Source of the DNA: JAKLFA01 sp038222225
Lineage (GTDB): Bacteria; Omnitrophota; Gorgyraeia; Zapsychrales; JANLHA01
Length of the DNA stretch: 22,267 bases
NCBI GenBank assembly: GCA_038222225.1
Contig: JBBRHV010000029.1
Location: 1 to 22,267 of the forward strand
Direction of reading: 5' to 3'
The notes beneath the pieces were generated by a model, which ran no database searches, was not told the DNA's origin, and was given only the letters and a program-made list of their open reading frames with translations. Each line of letters begins with the position of its first letter. Within the stretch, counting starts at the first letter, position 1. The position numbers and the translations under genes were made by a program. This document shows positions 1 through 5,620 of the stretch, in pieces.

Positions 1-2
1 CC

Positions 3-83
3 GGCGGCACCATCACCGGCGTCGCCCGCGCGGTGAAGAAGCGCATTCCGAACTGCCAGATCATCGGCGTCGACCCCGAGGCT
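3..83 (+). CDS. Fragment of cystathionine beta-synthase / cysteine synthase (PLP-dependent)
   Basis: Reading from base 3, the translation begins GGTITGVARAVKKRIPN and continues into IIGVDPE. This is the glycine-rich, PLP-phosphate-binding region followed by the IIGVDPE strand typical of cystathionine beta-synthases and O-acetylserine sulfhydrylases (fold-type II PLP enzymes). Only about 27 residues are present. The upstream part lies outside the window, and downstream the frame stops making sense after the DPE motif, where exonuclease III coding begins in a different frame. By my count 56 of the first 80 bases are G or C, clearly richer than the following genes, so this piece probably comes from another genome or a distant locus. 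The family call is good; the exact enzyme (CBS or CysK/CysM) cannot be settled from so short a piece. Confidence 0.6.
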
Positions 84-421
84 GCGGTGATGTCAATACC
101 GCGCATGAAGCCATTGACCTGGCCCGCCCTAAGGAAAATGAGAAAAACACCGGTTTTTTGCCGGAAGAGCGCGGCTGGGTTTCTAAATTTATTTCAAAGG
201 GCTATGTTGATACTTTTCGCGCAAAGCATCCTGATGAACCGGGGCATTACAGTTGGTGGGATTATAAGACCAAGGCCCGCGAGCGGGATGTGGGCTGGCG
301 CATTGATTATTTTTTTGTATCGCAGGAGCTGGCACCAAAACTCTCGCATGCTTTTATGCTCAAAGATATGCTGGGATCGGATCATTGTCCGGTGGGCATT
401 GATCTGGACATCAAATTCTGA
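83..421 (+). CDS. xth: Exodeoxyribonuclease III, C-terminal part (5' end missing)
   Basis: About 112 C-terminal residues of an exonuclease III / AP endonuclease of the EEP (exonuclease-endonuclease-phosphatase) superfamily, which repairs abasic sites and trims 3' ends. Visible motifs in order are CGDVNTAHEAIDLARPKENE (the GDxN metal/phosphate-binding motif and the Xth-typical IDLARPKENE), the GFLPEERGW segment, SWWDYKTKAR, the DVGWRIDYFFVS strand, and SDHCPVGIDL containing the catalytic Asp-His pair. The N-terminal half with the other metal-binding Glu is absent: coding begins abruptly around base 83, directly after an unrelated PLP-enzyme fragment in another frame. The gene ends with TGA at 419-421, 13 bases before the next gene. 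I infer that the native gene is intact in the source genome and that the join is artificial. Confidence 0.85.
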   Translation, partial: CGDVNTAHEAIDLARPKENEKNTGFLPEERGWVSKFISKGYVDTFRAKHPDEPGHYSWWDYKTKARERDVGWRIDYFFVSQELAPKLSHAFMLKDMLGSDHCPVGIDLDIKF

Positions 422-434
422 ATGAAAGAATGTT

Positions 435-704
435 ATGAAAACAAAACATGTATTGCTGGTTGTTGATAGTTTGTGCGCGATCCAATGCGTCTGCGTCGCG
501 CTCTTTATTCTTCGCGATGGTTTTCAGTTTTCGGATCTTGGAGTATTGATCTTGTCTGTTGCTTTTGCCTGGTTATGCATCAGCTACTTCCGCACCATGC
601 TTCACTTGGTACAGGTGAAAACAGACAGCCAAAAGCTGGATCTCGAATTAAGTGAACTGTTCCGCGAGGCTAAAGATCAAAAAAATAAGCCCGAATCGAA
701 ATAA
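435..704 (+). CDS. Small membrane protein, two predicted helices, unknown function
   Basis: An 89-residue protein that I do not recognise. The first ~52 residues hold two hydrophobic stretches, around residues 6-26 and 33-52, separated by a short polar turn (RDGFQFSD). They are followed by a charged C-terminal tail of about 35 residues rich in Lys, Glu and Leu that could form a coiled coil. This suggests a two-helix inner-membrane protein with both ends on the same side. It starts 13 bases after the xth stop, with only a weak purine stretch (GAAAGAA) upstream, so translation may be coupled to xth. A second small membrane protein follows 15 bases later. An overlapping frame (473-655) shows no coherent features and is taken as noise. 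Confidence 0.6.
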   Translation: MKTKHVLLVVDSLCAIQCVCVALFILRDGFQFSDLGVLILSVAFAWLCISYFRTMLHLVQVKTDSQKLDLELSELFREAKDQKNKPESK

Positions 705-719
705 TGACAAGGAGAAGGT

Positions 720-860
720 ATGCGTGATATGACTCCGCTTTTAATCAAAGTTGCCGTGATTTCCGGTATCTGTATTCTCTTTTTAGCCGGCTTTTTAGCT
801 TATATGAGCACTAACGCTCCGAATGAGCCGGAACCGATTAAACCGCAGATCCTCTTCTGA
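720..860 (+). CDS. Very small single-pass membrane protein (46 aa)
   Basis: This short reading frame runs from ATG at 720 to TGA at 858-860. It encodes 46 residues: a short polar N-terminus (MRDMTP), a clear hydrophobic segment around residues 7-28 rich in Ile, Leu, Val and Ala, and a proline- and glutamate-rich tail (NEPEPIKPQ). A strong ribosome-binding sequence, AAGGAGAAGG, lies at about 709-719, although close to the ATG. It begins 15 bases after the preceding small membrane protein and probably shares its transcript. The good Shine-Dalgarno sequence plus a membrane helix make it likely to be real; its function is unknown. It might be a small subunit or regulator of a membrane complex, but nothing in the sequence says which. 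Confidence 0.55.
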   Translation: MRDMTPLLIKVAVISGICILFLAGFLAYMSTNAPNEPEPIKPQILF

Positions 861-875
861 TTTTTTATAATATCC

Positions 876-903
876 TGTAACAAAACAGCCAGCCGCGCGT
901 TTA
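876..903 (+). promoter_or_regulatory. Candidate ECF-type promoter upstream of the sigma factor gene
   Basis: TGTAAC at 876-881 is followed by an A-run, and CGTTTA at 898-903, with 16 bases between the two elements. The AAC core followed by A/T bases, and a -10 element starting CGT, are what ECF sigma factors typically recognise. Its position 60-90 bases ahead of an ECF sigma gene suggests autoregulation. TATAAT at 866-871 is a possible competing vegetative -10 element, but no matching -35 is visible 17 bases ahead of it. The leader from about base 909 to the gene is some 55 bases long. Confidence 0.45.
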
Positions 904-963
904 AATGAGTGGAAGAGGGGTTAAAGTTACAGAAGCACAAAGGGAAGTTAAAAAGGCTCATGC

Positions 964-1563
964 ATGAACCAACGTTCAGATGAACAGCTTATCAGGGAGT
1001 ATTACGGCGGTCAAAAAGAGTCCTTTACGGAGCTTTTTAACCGCTACAAGTTGCCGCTGTTTAACTTCGCGCGGCGCATTTTAGGCAACCGTGCAGACGC
1101 AGAAGACGCACTCAGTGAGGTTTTTATGGCTATTGCGACACGAAAATACACGATTGAATCAACCGCCAAGTTTTCCACTTGGGCGTACACGGTGACCCGG
1201 AATGCCTGCTTGACCTGCCTTAGAAAACAACGACACACACTCTCTCTTTGGCGCAAACGCGATCAAGGTCAAGGCGAAGAGGAACAGTGGCAACTTCCTG
1301 ATCAAGGGCCGCTTCAATCCGAACAGGCGGTCCTTAAAGAGAAGGTGCTGGCGGTTCAGACCGCGCTGCAGCTGATGCCGGTCAATCTGAAAGAAGCGCT
1401 TGTATTAAGGGAATATCAGGATTTGAGCTACAAGGATATCGCGCAGGTTTTAGGATGCAGCTTAGATAATGTCAAAATTCTGATCTATCGCGGGCGGGAA
1501 TTTTTATCTAACCATTTGAGCAGTCATGATCCCGAGCTCTTTGGGAAGGAGGGATCCCTATGA
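964..1563 (+). CDS. ECF-family RNA polymerase sigma factor
   Basis: A 199-residue sigma-70 family protein of the extracytoplasmic function group. Region 2 spans about residues 20-90: LFNRYKLPLFNFARRILGN, then DAEDALSEVFMAI (core binding) and FSTWAYTVTRNACL (-10 recognition). Region 4 spans about residues 128-185, with the helix-turn-helix LSYKDIAQVLGCSLDNVKIL that reads the -35 element. Region 3 is absent, as expected for ECF factors. AAAAGG at 951-956 gives a Shine-Dalgarno sequence 7 bases ahead of ATG 964. The stop codon overlaps the start of the next gene (ATGA, 1560-1563), so translation is probably coupled to that membrane-anchored anti-sigma-like protein, its likely partner. A candidate ECF promoter lies upstream. 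Which genes it controls is not visible beyond possible autoregulation. Confidence 0.93.
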   Translation: MNQRSDEQLIREYYGGQKESFTELFNRYKLPLFNFARRILGNRADAEDALSEVFMAIATRKYTIESTAKFSTWAYTVTRNACLTCLRKQRHTLSLWRKRDQGQGEEEQWQLPDQGPLQSEQAVLKEKVLAVQTALQLMPVNLKEALVLREYQDLSYKDIAQVLGCSLDNVKILIYRGREFLSNHLSSHDPELFGKEGSL

Positions 1564-3770
1564 ACTTTGATGAATTAAAACCTTTGATCTCAGCTTATGT
1601 TGACGGCGAAACTTCCGAGCAAGAAACGCGCCTGGTGGAGGCGGCCTTGGATTCCTCAGAAGAAGCCCGTCAGTATTATACGCAGTTAAAAGCAATCTCT
1701 TCCGATTTACACACATGGCAAAATGAAAACCCCTCTTCCGATGTCGAACTCAAAATTCAACGTGAAGTCTTCAAGAAGGAGGGTCAAGCCATGCAACGCA
1801 AACAACTTTTACCTAAGGGTGCGACGATCGCCGTTGCGGTCCTGATTATGGTCTCAGCACCGCTGGTTGTACAAAATTATCTCAAGCGAGGCACCCAATC
1901 TCATCCTGTGAAAGGAATGATCACTGCTGGCCTACCAGGCGATGTTTCACAGACAACAGCCTATCCCGTTAAAGGGACGGTTGCTGATGCCCGGCACGCA
2001 AGTCAGGTTGTAGACGAAAAAGATAAGCTCAAAAGCAGAAAAGATCTTTCCGGAGCTGCGGAAACCAAACGGCAATACGCGCCGAACTATTTAAAATCAG
2101 AATATGAGGTAGCTCGGGACGCATCCATTAATCTCAGCAGCCAAAGCCCAAAATCCGATCAGACCTTTTTTAGAGCACGTTCAAAAGAAACCGCAGAAAC
2201 CGCCAAGGAGTTTGCCTATACAACAACGGCATCCATGATCGCGATCCCCGGGAAAGACGGAGACCGGGTGGCTTATTACGAACCCCTTCTTCCGTACCCT
2301 GTTGAAAATAATTTCAACACCGAGCAATATGATGACCAGGTCGAGAATGAATTTTTGAAAGTCACGGAAAATCCGCTCTCGACCTTTTCGATCGATGTGG
2401 ATACCGCTTCTTACGCCAATCTTCGCCGTTTGCTCAATTCTCAGCAGACACCGCCGGTGGGTGCAGTCCGTATTGAGGAAATGGTGAATTATTTTGTTTA
2501 CTCATATCCTCAGCCCAAAGGCGAAGATCCGTTCTCAGTGAACATTGAGGTAGGGAAAGCCCCCTGGAAAACAGATCATTTGCTGGCCAAGATCGGCCTG
2601 CAAGGCAAAACTTTAACCGCAGACACCTTGCCGGAAAGCAATCTGGTCTTTTTAATCGATGTTTCCGGATCCATGGAAGATTCCAACAAATTGCCGCTCT
2701 TAAAGACTGGTTTCAAAATGCTGGTTCAGCAATTGCGGCCGGAAGAAATGGTGTCCATTGTGACCTATGCCGGGAATGCCGGGGTCCTTTTGGATTCGGT
2801 TTCCGGAAGCGATAAACAGCGGATCATGTCTGCCATTGATCAGCTCTCTGCCGGAGGGAGTACCGCCGGTGCTCAGGGGATCTTGACCGCTTATGAGCTG
2901 GCTGCCAAAAACTTGATCAAAGGCGGGAACAACCGGGTAATCCTGGCCACTGACGGGGATTTTAATATCGGGGTCAGCAATGACAGCGAATTGGTTAAGA
3001 TTATCGAGGAAAAACGTAAACAAGGGATCTTTTTGACCGTGCTTGGATTCGGAATGGGCAATTATAAAGATTCCAAAATGGAAAAACTGGCCGACAAAGG
3101 CAATGGAAATTATTACTACATTGATACCGAGCGTGAGGCCAAAAAAGTATTGGTCCGTGAGCTCGGCTCAACCTTGTTCACAATTGCCAAGGATGTCAAG
3201 CTTCAGATCGAATTCAATCCTTCTCAGGTGAAGGCCTACCGTTTGATCGGTTATGAAAACCGCATGCTGGCCAAAGAGGATTTTAATGATGATACCAAAG
3301 ATGCCGGTGAATTAGGCGCCGGGCATACGGTGACCGCGCTTTATGAGATCATCCCGGCCTCCAGTGAGGAGGATGTGGGCGGAAGCGTGGATGCCTTGAA
3401 ATATCAGGTCCCACAGGCCAAGCCTGAAATCGGATATTCCGATGAGGTGATGACAGTAAAACTCCGTTACAAAAAGCCGGATGAAGAAATCAGCAAATTA
3501 ATCTCTCAATCCGTGACTACCGCTCAGATCACGGAATCACCAAGCGAGGATTTCCAATTTTCCTCGGCCGTGGCTGAATTCGGCATGCTTTTGAAAAATT
3601 CGAAACATAAAGGCAACGCCTCGTTTGAAGATGTACTCAAACGCGCCCGTGCTGCTCAGGGCAAGGATGAATGGGGATACCGTGCGGAACTCATTGATCT
3701 GGTGCAAAAAGCGCAAACGCTCGTTCCGGAAACCTATACCACCGGTTACGGGTTTAAAAATGCGGAATAG
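1560..3770 (+). CDS. Membrane-anchored anti-sigma-like / YfbK-type VWA domain protein
   Basis: A 736-residue protein in four parts. Residues 1-75 resemble an anti-sigma factor N-terminus (ISAYVDGETSEQE, matching the usual 'LSAYLDGEL' start), but the zinc-binding His-x3-Cys-x2-Cys is missing. Residues ~86-108 form one transmembrane helix. A low-complexity linker runs to about residue 255. Then comes the YfbK-type N-terminal region (FSIDVDTASYANLRR, VRIEEMVNYF), followed by a von Willebrand A domain with a complete metal site: DVSGSM (D367, S369, S371), Thr in GGSTAG and Asp in ATDGDFN. The C-terminal ~180 residues match the DUF3520-like tail of YfbK proteins. The topology would put the anti-sigma part in the cytoplasm and the VWA part outside. 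The gene overlaps the ECF sigma gene by 4 bases, pointing to a regulator-sigma pair. An internal ATG at 1791 (residue 78) has GGAGGG just upstream and could give a form lacking the cytoplasmic domain. Confidence 0.88.
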   Translation: MNFDELKPLISAYVDGETSEQETRLVEAALDSSEEARQYYTQLKAISSDLHTWQNENPSSDVELKIQREVFKKEGQAMQRKQLLPKGATIAVAVLIMVSAPLVVQNYLKRGTQSHPVKGMITAGLPGDVSQTTAYPVKGTVADARHASQVVDEKDKLKSRKDLSGAAETKRQYAPNYLKSEYEVARDASINLSSQSPKSDQTFFRARSKETAETAKEFAYTTTASMIAIPGKDGDRVAYYEPLLPYPVENNFNTEQYDDQVENEFLKVTENPLSTFSIDVDTASYANLRRLLNSQQTPPVGAVRIEEMVNYFVYSYPQPKGEDPFSVNIEVGKAPWKTDHLLAKIGLQGKTLTADTLPESNLVFLIDVSGSMEDSNKLPLLKTGFKMLVQQLRPEEMVSIVTYAGNAGVLLDSVSGSDKQRIMSAIDQLSAGGSTAGAQGILTAYELAAKNLIKGGNNRVILATDGDFNIGVSNDSELVKIIEEKRKQGIFLTVLGFGMGNYKDSKMEKLADKGNGNYYYIDTEREAKKVLVRELGSTLFTIAKDVKLQIEFNPSQVKAYRLIGYENRMLAKEDFNDDTKDAGELGAGHTVTALYEIIPASSEEDVGGSVDALKYQVPQAKPEIGYSDEVMTVKLRYKKPDEEISKLISQSVTTAQITESPSEDFQFSSAVAEFGMLLKNSKHKGNASFEDVLKRARAAQGKDEWGYRAELIDLVQKAQTLVPETYTTGYGFKNAE

Positions 3771-3804
3771 AAATATGGCTCTGATGTTCTAGAATTGAAT
3801 GAAC

Positions 3805-3841
3805 GCCGGCTTTTCAGATTTGTGAAAAGCCGGCTTTTTTT
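3805..3841 (+). terminator. Rho-independent terminator after the VWA gene
   Basis: A perfect 11-bp stem (GCCGGCTTTTC at 3805-3815 with its complement at 3824-3834) with an 8-base loop is followed by seven T residues at 3835-3841. It starts 34 bases after the stop codon of the VWA gene and should end the sigma/anti-sigma transcript. Confidence 0.92.
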
Positions 3842-3884
3842 ATCCGCTACGCATCTATCGCCGCTGATAGGTGCGTAGCGGATA
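3841..3884. repeat. 19-bp near-perfect inverted repeat abutting the terminator
   Basis: The arms 3841-3859 and 3866-3884 are complementary over 19 positions around a 6-base loop (GCCGCT). The only mismatch in DNA becomes a G·U pair in RNA. It begins at the last T of the preceding terminator and lacks its own T-run. It could be an RNA stem, an operator, or part of a palindromic element; I cannot tell which. Confidence 0.7.
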
Positions 3885-3886
3885 AA

Positions 3887-3962
3887 CCCCCAGCGGGTTG
3901 ATTTACTCCCCCTATAATTTTGTTCCGCAGAGTTAACTGGGGAGGAGTAAATCAGCCGGGGG
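3887..3962. repeat. Second long imperfect inverted repeat flanking a TATAAT
   Basis: A 13-bp core (3897-3909 with 3944-3956, one G·U wobble) is extended outward by CCCCC at 3887-3891 facing GGGGG at 3958-3962, across a small asymmetric internal loop. It is extended inward by C/G pairs at 3910-3912 and 3939-3942. The central ~26 bases include TATAAT at 3913-3918, a possible -10 element for the next gene, although no convincing -35 is present 17 bases ahead. Together with the terminator and the previous hairpin, the 290-base gap holds three consecutive dyads. The rest of the gap (3963-4047) holds only a weak 6-bp dyad (GCTATC at 3997, GATAGC at 4020). Confidence 0.6.
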
Positions 3963-4061
3963 CAAATTTAGAGAGGACACAAATTTTCCCATGAACGCTA
4001 TCCACACAATCCGGTTCGTGATAGCATAAATATGTTCGCAATCGAAAGGGAGGGGGTAGAT

Positions 4062-5504
4062 ATGAATGTAAAACGGTTATTAATCGGAGTGGCGAGTTGT
4101 GCAATGTTAGGGAGTTTTGCTACTTTGGCCTGTTCTCAGGACGCTCAAGTTTCAACCCTGGATGATCAAAAAAATGTCGAGGTCACGGTTTACAATTCCA
4201 ACGTTGCCTTGATCAAGGATACCCGGGAGGTCAAACTTCCGAAGGGCGACGGGGAACTCCGCTTCATGGATGTGGCGCAGTACATCAACCCAGTGACGGT
4301 GCATGTGGAATCGGTGAACATGCCGGATGCATTTGCTGTGCTTGAACAAAACTATGAGTATGACCTAATGAATGCCAACAAACTGCTGGATAAATACGTG
4401 GGCAAAGAGATTACACTCCTTGACCGCAATCCCTATCAGGGAACTGAAACCAAGGTCAAGGCAACCCTTTTAAGCAATAACAATGGGCAAATCTATAAAG
4501 TCGGGGATGATATTTATTTAGGACATCCCGGATATCAAATTCTGCCCAAAATCCCGGAGAATCTGATCGCCAAGCCGACGCTGACCTGGTTGTATGCCAA
4601 TGATTCGACAGCTGCGCATCAGCTCAAGGTTTCGTATTTGACCACCAACTTGACCTGGAAAGCGGATTATGTGTTAACCGTTGATGATAAGGATAGCGCG
4701 GGTTCCTTGAACGGCTGGGTCACGGTGGATAACAAGAGCGGCACCGAATACACCAACGCGCAGCTCAAGCTGGTGGCCGGGGACGTCAACCGGGCGCAGG
4801 ATAGCAACCGGGTTCTTTATGATATGGAAATGACCGGCGCTTCCGCCATGTCAAAAAGCTCAGAACAGTTTGTGGAACAGGCGTTTTTTGAATATCACAT
4901 TTACGATCTTCAGCGCCGGACAACACTGAAAGACAATCAGACCAAACAGGTCAGTTTGTTGAGCAAATCCGGGATCCCGTTGTCCAAAAAGTTTATTGTT
5001 CAGGGTAATCAGAATTATTTTTACAACAGCTACATGGGGCAGCAGGATTTCAAGGTGCCGGTGGAGGTTTTTATTGAGTTTAAAAACTCCAAGGAAAATG
5101 CTCTGGGCATGCCGTTACCCGCCGGGATTATCCGATTATATAAGGCGGATGTTAAGGGGAGCCTGCAGTTTATCGGAGAAGACCGGATTGATCATACGCC
5201 TAAGGATGAACTGGTGCGGCTGAAGGTCGGCAAGGCCTTTGATATTATCGCCGAGCGCAAACAGATGGATTACCAGAATCTCGGGGCTTATGCGATCGAA
5301 TCGGAATGGGAGATCAAGATCCGCAACCACAAAGAAGAAGATGTTGTGGTGACCGTGCTGGAGCCGGTTTCCGGAGAATGGACGATCACGAAGTCCTCGC
5401 ATCCCTACACCAAGGAAAGCGCCCAAGGCATCAGCTTTGAGGTTCCGGTGGCCAAGGACGGGGAAACGGTCCTAACATACCGCGTGCGGGTTTCCTATCG
5501 TTGA
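4062..5504 (+). CDS. Secreted DUF4139-domain protein
   Basis: 480 residues from the ATG at 4062. An in-frame ATG at 4032 would add ten residues, but GGGAGGGGG at 4048-4056 is correctly spaced for 4062, and the protein then begins with a clean signal peptide (MNVKRLL, a hydrophobic core, then FATLACSQDAQ). The LAC sequence is not a convincing lipobox, so I favour ordinary Sec export. The mature part begins VEVTVYNSNVALIKDTREV and contains VSYLTTNLTWKADYVLTV and LNGWVTVDNKSGTEYTNAQL. These are typical of the DUF4139 family, beta-rich proteins of unknown function. The C-terminal third has further beta-type segments (EWEIKIRNHKEEDVVVTVLE), ending in VLTYRVRVSYR. It sits directly downstream of the VWA gene but has its own leader. 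A joint envelope role is only an inference. Confidence 0.82.
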   Translation: MNVKRLLIGVASCAMLGSFATLACSQDAQVSTLDDQKNVEVTVYNSNVALIKDTREVKLPKGDGELRFMDVAQYINPVTVHVESVNMPDAFAVLEQNYEYDLMNANKLLDKYVGKEITLLDRNPYQGTETKVKATLLSNNNGQIYKVGDDIYLGHPGYQILPKIPENLIAKPTLTWLYANDSTAAHQLKVSYLTTNLTWKADYVLTVDDKDSAGSLNGWVTVDNKSGTEYTNAQLKLVAGDVNRAQDSNRVLYDMEMTGASAMSKSSEQFVEQAFFEYHIYDLQRRTTLKDNQTKQVSLLSKSGIPLSKKFIVQGNQNYFYNSYMGQQDFKVPVEVFIEFKNSKENALGMPLPAGIIRLYKADVKGSLQFIGEDRIDHTPKDELVRLKVGKAFDIIAERKQMDYQNLGAYAIESEWEIKIRNHKEEDVVVTVLEPVSGEWTITKSSHPYTKESAQGISFEVPVAKDGETVLTYRVRVSYR

Positions 5505-5515
5505 TATGGTGAATT

Positions 5516-5580
5516 TAAATTCGGCGGCAATTTTGTAAAAATCCGTTACATAAATAACAAAGGCTGCCGCCGGAAATTTA
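5516..5580. terminator. Inverted repeat in the convergent gap, possible bidirectional terminator
   Basis: TAAATT plus CGGCGGCA (5516-5529) is complementary to TGCCGCCG (5565-5572) and AATTTA (5575-5580), with a 2-base bulge and a ~35-base loop. It lies in the 116-base gap between two converging genes, where a shared terminator would be expected. The long loop and the absence of a clean T-run make the assignment weak. Confidence 0.35.
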
Positions 5581-5620
5581 ACGCGAATGACTACATCGCG
5601 AACGTCCATTCCAAAACGTC

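Noticed and set aside
33..425. Continuous 130-residue frame spanning both fragments at the left end
   Set aside because: It matches a PLP enzyme only up to about base 80; beyond that the translation is an out-of-frame reading of exonuclease III.
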